Shown piece by piece: positions 1 through 10,899 of a DNA stretch of 64,000 nt; the stretch's first letter is position 1, and every line of letters starts with the position of its first letter. Position numbers and translations under genes: made by a program. Origin of the DNA: Cephalotus follicularis (taxonomy: Eukaryota; Streptophyta; Magnoliopsida; Oxalidales; Cephalotaceae); NCBI GenBank assembly GCA_001972305.1, contig BDDD01001638.1:1-64000 (forward strand), written 5' to 3'. A model generated the notes under the pieces. That model made no database searches and had not been told where the DNA came from. It was given only the letters and a program-made list of their open reading frames with translations.

Positions 1-2018
1 TTGTGCAGCTTCGGGACGAACCTCGGGGAGTTGCTGTGACCTGTTGGATACGAAAAGGGGTGGACTTTCCTGTTCCTAACGTGGGACAAGAGGTAGGGGA
101 AAGCCATGACTGCATCTCAAGTTATTATCCATGCTTAGTCTATGATTTTGAGTGTATTTTATGCATGATTCTTGAACTGTTTTGGTTACTGGTTTGATGC
201 CATGACATGTTAGGTATGTGTTAAGTATCTGCATGTTGGTTTCTTGCCATGTTTACCTGTTGTTGTGCATGATTGTGGAATGTTAAAGTTACTGTTTGAT
301 AAGTCGTGAGGTAGAAGACGATACTGTTGGAAATGACGTCGACTTCTTTTAGAATAACGTCGACGCTATTATGTATATACACTATCGTTTTGAGGATCCA
401 GACCCTAAAACGTAGACTCCTTTTTATTTACATCGACGTCTTTTATGTTTTAACTCGACACTGACTGAGAAGGATCGACTTCCTTGGGAAGACATCGACA
501 CCAGGCTGTTTACCTGGATTCTGTTGAAAAGGCATCGACGCCTTTTAGTTGGACATCGACGCCTTTTCGATGATACGCTGTCGTTTAAGGTCCCTTCTGT
601 AGAGGAACAAGCTGACACTGAGGACCTGGATTTTGACGCATGACTCAAAGACATCGACGTCTTTGGGAAAGACGTCGACGTCTTTGGGAAAGACGTCGAC
701 GTCTTTGCTACTGTTTGAAGATCTCTTCACCGGATGATACGAAACGATCCCAATTCCTATTGGGGTGCATTTGAGCATATGTATGCATTGTATATGTACT
801 GTATACTGCCTGATTGTGTACCGTTTGGGTGTTGGTTATAATTTCTAATGTATTAACACTTTAGAAATAAATACATGTGTTCGGAATAAGATATTTTGGG
901 TACAAATTATGTATTGACCAAATAAAATATTTTCAACCGAACCAGTAACGATTTACACTACTGAAACTGTACTGATATTTTCTACAGGAAATACCTATTT
1001 TCAAATGTGTCACCTTTGTAAACATTTTGGAAATAACCCGACTGATGTGGATCAAATCGATCACTACTGTTTACTGTACTGTACTGCCTGAATTCATTGG
1101 TTGCTCTATGAATTGCTATGTGATTGTGCTTGAACCACTAGTTGCATGGCGGGGACTGCCAGCGCCGACTAGTGGAGGGTTGACCTAGGAGCATGGAGTA
1201 TGGCTGGGTAACTCACTGTACTGTTGCCTCGTTCGGTTGCCTAATGTAGGGGCCGGAGTGGGAGTGTAGCGTGGGGCCAGGAGTTGGCGGCGCTACACAT
1301 ACTGCCTGTTGTAGTCCTATGTGGACATCCTGACTGTTGTGGTCCTATGCGGACATACTGTACTGTACTGTTTACTGGTCCTTTACGGACATTCCTGTGA
1401 TTGTTGACGTAGCCCTGGCCGGGTTACTACTGCACTGTTACTGTATACATATATTGTTATATATGTAAAACTGATATTTTACTGTACCGATTATACGTAT
1501 TTTCATATATGTATAAACTGAGTCCTCACTGCACTGCATCATTTATGCATTCATGTCATGACATTCACTGATTTTAATCTTGAGCTGCTGTTATGCTTTA
1601 GCCAAGTGAGGACAACGGCTAACCCCCTACTTTTCAGATTGATGCGTGGACTGGCTAGACGGATATGGGCGATGATCCAGTTGTTGTTTTCTTCATTTTA
1701 CTTCTCCTGTTGTGCATTAAACCTGTTGTGGTTATGTTTTTAAGTTGTACTGTTATTTTGGTTCTGTTCTTAAAAGAATTCAAACTTGTATTGTTTTTCA
1801 CGCTCCGTTTTATGGGCGGTTAACTGTATTGGACCTACTGGACTAGCGTGTGGTATGGGACACACGTTACGGTTTGCAGCTTATGGTTTTGAGCTTCCGC
1901 AACAGTTGTACCTTGTTAAAGGTTTAAGTTTTAAATTTTACGGTTTTGCATGAGCTGTATTATATGTTAGTTGCCTTTACCGCTTTAATGCTGCGTTTAT
2001 TGTAAACGGGGTGTGACA
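1..2018 (+). mobile_element. Tekay-like Ty3/gypsy LTR, 3' part
   Basis: Seen: the segment ends in AACGGGGTGTGACA at 2005-2018, the same LTR 3' end found on elements A (20481, 51424) and B (reverse, 26071 and 47716). It also shares the middle module with them: a GTCGAC palindrome cluster (338-710), then two copies of a GGCCAGGAGTTGG-like motif (near 1185 and 1275). Inference: this is either the 3' LTR of an element lying left of the window or a solo LTR. The sequence right after it is not a primer-binding site, which rules out a 5' LTR of an element extending right. By alignment with complete relatives (about 2.8 kb) some 850 bases lie off the left edge. No coding capacity is expected in it. 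Short reading frames here are chance. Confidence 0.85.
338..710. repeat. GTCGAC palindrome cluster, GACGTC-arm type
   Basis: At least eight sites built on GTCGAC or a one-base variant. Two are perfect 18-bp palindromes, AAAGACGTCGACGTCTTT at 668-685 and 689-706, preceded by a near copy at 647-664. The three are exactly 21 bp apart. Others lie near 340, 357, 430, 493, 535 and 553. The cluster corresponds in position to the inner cluster of the related complete LTRs (see 60330-60660). Confidence 0.85.
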
Positions 2019-3017
2019 GGTTCACTCCCCAAATTCACTAGGGTTCACTCCCCTATTACAATTGAAGTATAAAATGTATTGTTTGAAGCTAAACCTCTCA
2101 CAGGTTGGATATTACAAGATACTAGCTCAATTTAGTGAGAACAAGAAAATAGCTTAAAATATAACAAGAAAAGCTCTTTGAATGTGATTTGATCTTTTGT
2201 ATGTTTGTTTTGCTTGATGATGTTTTGCACTTGTTGTTCCTCTTGTTCTCAGAGTTTTCAGTCTTCCTTTTATAGCCATAAAAGGTTTGTAGCCGTTGCT
2301 TGATTTGTGGAGGCTTTTGATTAATAAAACAGTAATCTGTGATTTTTATTTCTGCTGATATAAAGACGTCGACTTCTTCCAGAAAGGCGTCGATGTCTTT
2401 GTAACTGATAGCCGTTATGGTGCTTGAAGTAGCCGTTCCATGTTTCCCGGTTATTGTCTATTTAAAAAGGTGTTGACTTCTTTTCAGAAAGCGTCGATGT
2501 CTTTTCTGGGTAATCTCCAAGAATTTAGACTTTGAGTAACTCGTCGACTTCTTCTTTAATACTCGATGTGTTTTCTGGGAAATCCATGTTTCTCTAGTAA
2601 GACGTCGATGTCCACTGAAAGGCGTCGATGTCTTTAGTACGGACGTCGATGTCTTTGTCTTTAGAAGTCGATGTCATTGCATGAAAATGTTCTGTAACTC
2701 TGGTACCCAAAGACGTCGATGTCTTTGTGTTAGAGGTCGACGTCTTTCGTACGGACGTCGATGTTTTTGCCTTTAGAAGTCGACGTCTTTGTGTGAGATT
2801 GTCCTGTAACTTTAGGCATGAAAGGAGTCGATGTCTTTTATAAAGGAGTCGACTTCTTTCGTACGGACGTCGACTTCTTCCCTGGAAGATCAATGTCTTT
2901 GTCTGCAGATAGTAATTTTGCTTTGGTACTTATTTTGTAATTCCTTGCATATCAAGTAACTTTGTTAGATGCAAATATGTTATCATCAAAACAAGGATTG
3001 GGACTAAATAGTCAACA
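2019..3017 (-). mobile_element. SIRE/Maximus-like copia LTR, partial
   Basis: On the minus strand a sequence starting TGTTGACTATTTAGTCCC at 3017 leads into a TTTTGATGATAACA motif, the usual opening of SIRE/Maximus copia LTRs (family knowledge). The plus-strand boundary at 3017/3018 is exactly where homology between two copies of another element family (3018-3946 and 10900-13280) stops, which supports an insertion point. The left end is cut by the Tekay-like LTR ending at 2018. No coding capacity. It contains a dense GTCGAC palindrome cluster. The lineage rests on LTR-end motifs only. Confidence 0.6.
2365..2900. repeat. GTCGAC palindrome cluster in a copia-like LTR
   Basis: About fifteen sites of the AAAGACGTCGATGTCTTT type, many 21-22 bp apart (for example 2600-2665 and 2708-2780), alternating with AAGTCGACTTC variants. 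The arm type matches the Tekay-like LTR at 1-2018 although the LTR family is unrelated. Confidence 0.8.
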
Positions 3018-3946
3018 ATATGTGTCATGTTTCCCCCGTCATACTTGGCTTCGATCACATCCTAGGGTTTGGATGAATGTCACCCTTAGTATCTCTGTGA
3101 TAGTTATGAATCTATGATCTCACTGAGAGTATCGGTAGACCTCCCATGGGAACCTCTTGTTCCCAGTCCACCTATGCCTGATCAGGACTTTTAAGTCTGC
3201 AATGTACATAGATAAATAGAGCCGGTCACCCTCAGCCCGGGTGTGACAATCCCCTATTGCGCACTGGCCCATAAATCTCAATGTAGCTCCCACAAGACCC
3301 AAAGACAACCTTTTTGCCAGCACCGGGCTAGTGCTGGGGAAGGAAGAAATCAAAGTCAAGCAATCACCGTACAATGCATGATAGCCGTTCAGGTCAAAGG
3401 AGACAATGAAGGCTATAGACCTACTAGTCTTCATAGACAATACACTACCAAGACCGTAGGAATCCTATTGACATTGGGTATTGACTATCCAAATAGGTTT
3501 CCTATTGGTGGGTTTGTTCAGTGTCACGCTCTCTAGCATACATCTCAGATTTAGCTTTAGGGATAAACCCAAATGGCTACGAGATAACCATCCTCCACTG
3601 CTAACCTGGGAGCAAGCTTAACGTGACAAGTATTAACGGTTCATCAATGGCCCAAAGAAAGTGAACCTATGACTTGGAACATTTGTCACAGGGAGTAAGG
3701 ATCTCATTCTCATAGCCCTCTCAGCACGAGATCCAACCCTTTGGATGTGACAGGGCGCTATATGACATACAGTTAATTACGTATAATTATTCTATTCCTT
3801 TTGGTTTGTTGGGATGAGCCACATAGCCTTGCCAATAAAACAAAATGCACATGAAACATAAAAGAAATTCAGATTTGTATTAATCAAGAGTGTATATACA
3901 ACCAACAAGCCATATCGTGGCTTACAGGGACACCCCTAACCTAACA
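3018..3946 (-). mobile_element. Long-LTR element of unknown lineage, 5' part of an LTR
   Basis: Seen: read on the minus strand from 3946, it starts TGTTAGGTTAGGGGTGTCCC and runs roughly 900 bases in alignment with 10900-12000 on the plus strand. Shared stretches include the CATAGGTTCACTTTC-like and CAAACCCTAGG-like blocks. The homology ends sharply at 3018, where the copia-like LTR begins. On its right side the Athila-like 5' leader resumes at 3947. Inference: this is the leading part of an LTR of the same family as the solo LTR at 10900-13280, in opposite orientation. The other end lies outside the window, so no target-site duplication can be checked (candidate right-hand copy CAAAC, 3947-3951). 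Confidence 0.65.
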
Positions 3947-3951
3947 CAAAC

Positions 3952-5450
3952 ATGGCAGACAAACAACCCATCCAAACTCTTCATGATATGTTCTATTCTG
4001 CAAGGACAGCGCAACCATCCTATATCCAGTTCCTTGCACCTTAGGTTAACAGCTTCGAGTTGAAATGCCAGTTCATTGGCATGCTCCCTCACTTTCATGG
4101 TCTGCCAAGTGAGGATGCATATCTCTTCCTTCGTGAGTTCAAGGAGGTATGTGCCATCATAAAACTCCAGCAACTCTCGGATGATGTGATCAAATTACTA
4201 TTTATTAATTTTTCTCTCAAAGATGGAGATAAGAGGTGGCTCTATAGTCTACCCATTGGGTCCATCTCTACATGGGATCAATTCACAGTATCATTCTTAA
4301 AGAAATTTTTTCCACTCCTTGAAACAAATAAGCTTAGGAATGACATTCTCGAATTTCATTAGAGACCCAACGAATCATTTTCTAGGTGTATGGAAATATT
4401 CAAATACCTCCTCTTAGAGTGTCCACATCATGGTTTAAACACTTGGCATTTATGCCAAATCATCTATGAAGGCATCGACTACCAGACCAAGCAATTGGTT
4501 GAGTCAATGTGTCCTGATGGGTTCACCTCGTATAGCGATGAAAACAAGGCTTGGAATTTCCTGCTAGATTTGGGTGAACAAACTAGGGAGTGGGAGTCCA
4601 CTCAAGTAACGAAGAGAGATTTGTCGAGTAAGGGGTACGCTATAGAAGGATAGTGGCTAAGGAGTCACGGTTAGATAGTCTCCTTAAGAGATTATATTCC
4701 ATAGTTAGGGGGCCCGAGGACGTAAATCACATTAATTAGAGCACTCCTATGTGTTCTTGGTGCTAGTCACCAAGTCATTTTTCGAAGAATTCCCGAGCTA
4801 CTATGAAAATCAATACCCTCATGAGAATGTAGCCACTATGAATCAATACAACCCGTATAGTAATACTTATAACCCGAATTGGAAAAATCATCCAAGCTTC
4901 TCATGGAGTCAAGGGCATAACCAATGAGGATCTTTGAATTATTCTGGCCAACCTTCAAACTTCTCTGGGCAACCTTCGAGCTTCTCTGGCTAGTCTACAC
5001 CTTTGCAGAGTTATGAAAGGTTCCCTCAGACTTCCAATAACGTTCATCTTCCCTTTCCACAATAGCCATTTCAAAATCAACAATCACCTGGACTGTTGAA
5101 CCAGCCAATAGATGCTTCTAGGATTTATTCTCTTAAAAATAGCATGGTGCTTCTCATGAGCACTGTGATGACCAGTCAGCATAACACGGAGAAGCAAATT
5201 TCACAGCTCGCTTCTGCTCTACCCGAAGGAGAGAAAGGCAAGACGCCCTCCTAGCCAAACTCGAATCCAAGGTGTACCATGAACTAGCTCGCTCACATCC
5301 AACCGACATCTAATTCGTAAGGCTCCTCTTCTTGCTCGGGCACATCAAAACAAGTTTTTTCCATGAGGAGCGAAAATGAGTTCCAACCAAAGGATCAAAT
5401 GGGTAAGAACCTTTGTTCGAGTCCTCTGTGCACACAAGCAATTGAAGTGA
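3952..5450 (+). pseudogene. Athila-like gag region
   Basis: Would encode the structural protein of the virus-like particle. Recognisable blocks include FHGLPSEDAYLFLREFKEVC (about 4090-4150) and the KRWLYSLPIGSISTWDQFT / SFLKKFFP stretch (about 4230-4320) of the plant Ty3/gypsy retrotransposon gag domain, then a CSWC-type zinc-knuckle area near 4750 and a low-complexity tail rich in N, P, S and Q. The same region is clearer at 54374-55314 in element F. It is broken in several places. A host gene is unlikely because it sits upstream of protease and RT in the right order. Confidence 0.8.
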
Positions 5451-5469
5451 GCAGTTAGTTGACTCCTCT

Positions 5470-6306
5470 GTGCAACCAACAAATTTAAGCTCACAAGAAG
5501 AATCTAGGGAAGAGAAAGAGAAAGAGAAGAAGGAACAACCAGCGGCATTACCCGAGTGTACATATGATCCCCCAATTCCTTTCCCAAAGAGATTTCAAAA
5601 TAAGAAAGCCATAGCAATGGAAAAGAACATAGAAACGTTTAAGCAAGTCCAAATCAACATTCCATTACTGCAAGAAATTACTCAAATATCGTCTTACGCA
5701 AAAGTCCTCAAAGACTTATGCACTCAAAAGAGGGTTACTCAGACTCTGAAAAAGGCTTTTTTGGCAGCGAATATTAGTGCGATTCTTTTGCAACCCATGG
5801 TACAAAAGTATAAAGACACTGGCCACCCAACAATCTCTTGTGTCATCGGCAACACCAAAATTGAACATTCTCTGCTCGACTTAGGAGCAAGTGTGAATTT
5901 GTTGCCATCGTCGGTTTACGAGAAGCTTGGTTTAGGAGAGTTGCGCTTGACCACCATGACTTTGCAACTAGCGGATAGGTCCGTAAAAGTGTTGAGAGGA
6001 AAAATTGAGGATGTGTTAATCAAGGTTGGTGAGTTTTTCTTTCTTGTCGACTTTATCGTTTTAGATACCCAGCCTATTGCGAATATCAATGATCAAATCC
6101 TAGTTATCCTTGGTAGAACATTCCTAGCGACTGATAAATTGTCGAAATGGTCTGATGAAGTTTAGTTTCGAAAACACGTCGGTGGATTTTAGTGTCTTCT
6201 ATTTGGGAAAACATCCATCTGACTTTGATGAAGTGAACGTAATCCATTAAATTCCTGACCACATTGATGCGGTCATTGACTTTGATTTGGATGGAAATTT
6301 CAGTTA
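5470..6306 (+). pseudogene. Athila-like aspartic protease region
   Basis: Retropepsin-type protease that cleaves the Gag-Pol polyprotein. Seen: a charged E/K-rich linker at the start, then LLDLGASVNLLPSSVYEKLG (about 5872-5931), the Athila/Tat form of the catalytic D-(S/T)-G motif region, then LQLADRSVKVLRGKIEDVL and a VILGRTFLAT motif (about 6103-6130) matching the flap and C-terminal helix region. This is the best-preserved coding stretch of the element. A solo LTR is inserted at 6312, shortly downstream of it. Confidence 0.85.
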
Positions 6307-6429
6307 GTGTATGTAATGACCAGAAATTTTGTTGTTAAAGTTATATGGAAATATGGTTGCCATTGTTGAGATTGGCAAATATTTCAAGGGACCCGTGGTA
6401 TGACCCTATGCTCGGGAGGTTCGGGGGTT

Positions 6430-6499
6430 CTGCTCATCGGTGAGCAGACGGGGGGTCCCGCTGCCCGGACAGCGGGCATGGCCACGGGGGCAGCCCCCG
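6430..6499. repeat. Three consecutive GC-rich hairpins
   Basis: Three short inverted repeats in 70 bp: CTGCTCA/TGAGCAG with a TCGG tetraloop (6430-6447), CCCGCTG/CAGCGGG with a 6-base loop (6457-6476), and CGGGGGC/GCCCCCG around a single A (6485-6499). The block (about 6410-6510) is much richer in G+C than the surrounding LTR and is absent from the sister LTR at 62327. Confidence 0.8.
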
Positions 6500-6544
6500 C
6501 GGAAGAAAATCAAAATTCGTTATTTGTTTTAGGCTGGAAATGTC

Positions 6545-6885
6545 TAAAGCGCCGACGGTCCAAGGTAAAGCGGCGACACTTTGAAGGTGACTATCGATGC
6601 TTAGAACCCTCTTGGCGCCGGTTAAAAATAGAGAGTTTTGAACTTGGATAAATTCCTCTAACTGACGACGCTTGGATGAAAGCGGCGACGCTTATTGCAA
6701 CCGACGATGCCCTAAATGTAAGCTTCGATGCTTTGAAGTCAAGCATTGAGGTTGACCTGGACGAGACTTAAAGTGAAGACACTTTGTAGGAAAGCGTCAG
6801 TGCTTTAGTCGAGGAGGAAGTTGAAGAACTCAGAACAAGCCCTTAAGCGGCGACACTTGGAAGTGAAGCGCCGACGCTTTGAACT
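6545..6885. repeat. GTCGAC-like cluster, GCGCCGACGC type
   Basis: About twelve degenerate sites such as AAAGCGCCGACGG, AAAGCGGCGACAC, GAAGCGCCGACGCTTT and AAGCTTCGATGCTTT. They are the positional equivalents of the sites at 62425-62865 in the sister LTR. The core is often GCCGAC or GGCGAC rather than GTCGAC. Confidence 0.65.
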
Positions 6886-8532
6886 GCAGACTAGTTGGCA
6901 AAGTCTAACTTTTTGTCCTTTTGTGAGTTAAATTCATTAAATATGGGACAAGTGTCATGCCAGGGTTTAAAGTGGCCAGATATTTTATGTTTAGATGCCA
7001 AGTGTCACAATTTCATTGGAGAATTTAAGGCACATGGGCTATTTGTGTGGTGACTCATGGGAGAGAGAGGGAGGAGACTTGCTTCCCAAGAAATCTGCCT
7101 ATTTATGGGCATTTGAGAGTTAAGTGTAGCCATTTTGGCTGAGAAAGAAAGTGCTTCTACTGATAGTGAAGTGGAACATTCAAAAGGAGAAGGAGAAAAA
7201 GGAAATGCAAAGTAAAGTAAGGAAATCTAAACCCATTTTTATGAAAGCTTCCCCTATTTTGATTGAAACTATGCAGTAGCTTGTTTTATTCATATCTTTC
7301 TCAATTATTGATGAATTTTAGAATGGTATAATCTTTTATAAACTTCAATATTTCTACTTTAACTGTTATGTGTTATGCTTCTCAAAATTCTATCGAATTC
7401 TCGATGAGAATCCATGTTTCAATTTATTGCTCATGCCACTTTAAAAATTCATAACGGATTCAATTCTCAACCAATTTTTATGAACTTGAGCTTTCTGAAT
7501 TCGTGAATATGTCTACTTTAATGTTTATGTTTTAAGTTTCCTCTGAAAATGTGTATTTCTATATGAATGATCAGTTTTATAAATGTTATGCAAAGCTATT
7601 TTATGAGAGCATTTGAGTTAATTACTCAATTGAAGAGAAATGTTTATGAATTATGAAAGTAATGTTATACAATGATGTTTATGAATGGTTTGAACTGATC
7701 ACTCAAAGTATTAAAGAAATGTTTTATGAAATGATGAATGAACTACCCTTTGATTGCGATCCAAGGGGATTGAATCCGAGATGGATTAATGTTAATGGAG
7801 TGAGATGCTCACGGACATGCATGTGATGTAAGGATAGTAGTTCGGGAGTGCACAATGCCCTGGTGAAGCGGTATAAAAAGGGTTCATTAAGGTTTTATGA
7901 CTGCTATGTTATGTTTTTATGAAATGTTCTAGTTATGAATTTTAACTGGAAAAGAGATGTGTTTTACGAAATGTTCTAGTTATGAGTTTAACTAGAAAAG
8001 TGATATGATGAAATGTGTTTTACAATGAAAACCTTACTGAGCTATTTTGAGCTCATTCCTTTCTATGTTGTTTTCAAATAAAATGTTTTCAGGATAGGAT
8101 TGAATGGAGAATGCGAGCTTTAGATGGAGCTCTTAAGAAGAAGTTTTTTAAAGGAAATGTACTATGCAATAGTGTTTGCAGAAATGCTTTGACATGTAAT
8201 AAGACAATGTTTTCTGATGTAGTATGTGTTGATCCTATGCAAATGTATGAGAATGTTTAATTTATTACATCTTTAGATAAGATGAGAATGTTTAAAGTTT
8301 GGATTCAAGGCTATGTTATATGTTGAAATGCATAAGTTTATGATGTAATGTAGCTTTAGACAAGAGTGCTAAAGGATGTAACGGTTCACCCCATGCAACG
8401 CAACCAATCCTCAAAGTACGCTTTGAGCATTTAGCGGACTTGGGTCGGGGACGTTACAGTGTATGCGCTAATTAGATGATGTAGAATGAGGAGATTCTTT
8501 GATGTATTTAGTATGCAACAATTAGAACCAGT

Positions 8533-10030
8533 GTGCCCCTTTTCCACATTTTTCCTAAGCCATCAATAGAAGAGCCTCTGAAACTTGAGTTAAAGGAATT
8601 TCCCTGTACTCTAAAATATTCATTCATAGGTGAAAACCAAACTCTTCATGTTATTCTATCGTCCAGTCTTACTCCATGTCAGGAAGAGGAAGTTATTCAC
8701 TTACTCAATGAAAAAAAAGAGGCAGTTGGGTGGACTATCGTTGACATGAAGGGAATCATCCATTCTATTTACGAGCATCATATAAATCTCATTGTAGGAT
8801 CTAAGCCTTCTAGAGAACCTCAGAGAAGGGCAAATCTCGTGATGAAAGAAGCCATACAAAAAGAAGTTCTAAAGTGGCTGGACAATGGGATCATTTATCC
8901 CATCTCGGATAGTCCGTGGCTGAATCCAGTCGACGTAGTCCCAAAGAAATCCAGAGTGACGGTAGTGTAGTCCTCATCAAATGAATTAATTATGACTAAG
9001 GTCCAAACTGGATGGAGGATATGTATTGACTATCTCAAGTTGAATACAGCCACCTGGAAGGATCATATTCCCCGTCCTTTTATTGATCAAATGTTGGATA
9101 GGCTGGTTGGCCATGATTATTATTGCTTTCTTGATGGATACTCCAGATATAATCAAATTCCCATCGCCCCCGATGATCAAGAGAATACTACCTTCACATG
9201 CCCCTTTGGCACTTTTGCTTATCAACGCATGCCATTTGGCCTCTGCAATGCTCCTGCGACCATCCAGAGGTGCATGATGAGTATCTTCTCTGATATGGAG
9301 GAGGACTTTCTTGAAGTTTTATGGATGACTTCTCTGTGCATGGTTCTACCTTCTCTGAATGCCTTCATCATTTGAAATTAGTACTCGAAAGAAATAGGGA
9401 GAAGAATTTGGTGCTTAATTGGAAGAAGTGCAATTTCATGGTGAATGAGGGGATTGTGATCGGTCATGTCGTGTCTAAAGAGGGAATTCAGGTGGATAAA
9501 GCCAAGTTGGAAATCATCAAACATTTGCCTCCACCTTGAAATGTGAAGGACATCCAAGCATTCCTCGGATATGCTGGTTTTTATCGAAGGTTCATCAAGG
9601 ATTTTAGCAAGGTGGAGCCTTGACATCGCTCCTAGCGAAAGATCAAAAATTTGTTTTCTCTTACGAGTGCCTTGAAGTTTTTTATCTCTTAAAGAAGGAG
9701 CTCACCTCTGCTCCTATCATTCAAGCATCCATATGGACTGAGCCTTTTGAGATTATGTGTTGTGCGTCTGACCATGTAATAGGAGCTGTTCTCGAGCAGA
9801 GGCTAAATAAATTGCCTCACATCATTTAGCTATGGTCTTTGCACTAGAAAAATTCTGATCGTATCTACTAGGATCACACATCATTGTTTATACTGATCAT
9901 GATGCAATTGGGTATGTAGTGGGCAAAGAAGATGTGAAAGCGCGTCTCATCCATTGGGTTTTGCTACTTCAAGAGTTTAACGTTGAAATTAGGGACAAGA
10001 AAGGGCCTTAGAATTTAGTGGCCAATCATT
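8533..10030 (+). pseudogene. Athila-like reverse transcriptase and RNase H region
   Basis: RT copies element RNA into DNA and RNase H removes the RNA strand. Seen: the RT leader ending near 8920-8960 (NGIIYPISDSPW, VDVVPKKS), the palm region with RICIDYLKLN, FLDGYSRYNQIPIAPDDQENTTFTCPFG and AYQRMPFGLCNAPATIQRCM (about 9010-9280), then GHVVSKEGIQVDKAK (about 9460-9505) and GYAGFYRRFIKDF (about 9567-9605). An RNase H-like part follows to about 10030. It is broken at several places and is continuous with the integrase downstream. Confidence 0.88.
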
Positions 10031-10139
10031 TGGCCCGCCTCCCCAACGCACCAGAGATCAAGGGTCCTATTAATGAGAACTCCCCTGATGTGCATCTAAT
10101 GCGTGTTGAGAGTGAACCATGGAACACGGACATAGTCAA

Positions 10140-10894
10140 TTATCTTGTTACGGGAATCGTACCTTCAAAGTGCTCTGCTCAAGATAATCGTTAGTTTCTC
10201 TCCCAAGTCAAACATTTGTTCTGGGATGATCATCACCTTTTTAAAGCGTGTCCCGACCAAATTATGCGAAGGTGCATTCCTGACCATGAGTGTCGTTCTA
10301 TCCCTTCTTTTTATCAAGACCGGGTTTGTGGTGTCCATTTTGGCCCAACTAAGACGGCGGCCAAAGTTTTACGTTGTAGATTCTATTTGCTGGCTCTTTT
10401 CAAAGATGCTTTTCAATACTGTCAGGCTTGTGCGTCTTGTCAATCGTTAGGCCTGTGACCAAGCGGAATATGATTCCTTTGACTTCGATTTTGACAATAG
10501 AGATTTTTGATGTTTGGGGCATCGATTTCATTGGTCCTTTTCCCAACTCGTTTCGGAATTTATACATCTTGTTTGCTGTTGACGACGTTTCTAAGTGGAT
10601 AGAGGCGATTCCTTGTCGAACTAATGAAAACCCTGTGGTTGTCAAGTTCCTCAAGGAACATATCTTTTCTAGTTTTTGTACCCCACAAGCCATCATCAGA
10701 GATAGGGGTACTCATTTCTACAATCGTTCTTTTGAAGCTCTTATGAAAAGGTATGGGATTACCCACAAACTTCCCACTCCTTACCATCCTCAAACTAGCG
10801 GGCAAGTTGAGGTCTCCAATCGCCAAATTAAGCAATTCCTTGAAAAATAGTCAATCCCAGCAGAAAGGATTGGTCTACTCAACTTGTGGATGCT
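10140..10894 (+). pseudogene. Athila-like integrase, zinc-binding and core domains
   Basis: Inserts element DNA into the genome. Seen: an HHCC-type N-terminal region (about 10215-10445, including [14 protein letters not shown]), then the catalytic core with [13 protein letters not shown] (about 10508-10545), [11 protein letters not shown] (10690-10725) and [16 protein letters not shown] (10786-10832), which contain the D, D and E positions of the DDE site. The core is cut after 10899 by the solo LTR at 10900. The C-terminal part resumes at 13286. It is broken elsewhere as well. Confidence 0.88.
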
Positions 10895-10899
10895 CTTTG

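Larger units (their letters stand above)
6312..8458 (+). mobile_element. Solo LTR, unknown gypsy-like family, TSD GTGTA
   Basis: Seen: it begins TGTAATGACCAG at 6312 and ends GGGGACGTTACA at 8458, flanked by GTGTA on both sides (6307-6311 and 8459-8463). The termini TGTAA...TTACA are inverted repeats, as in plant LTRs. A second copy of the family starts at 62327 (TGTAATGACTAG...) and runs off the window. Inference: recombination between the two LTRs of a full element left one LTR. It lies between the protease and RT of Athila-like element #1. It carries a GTCGAC-like cluster (6545-6885) and a GC-rich hairpin block (6430-6499). Orientation is taken from the sister copy and the TG...CA ends. 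The lineage is not resolved. Confidence 0.93.
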
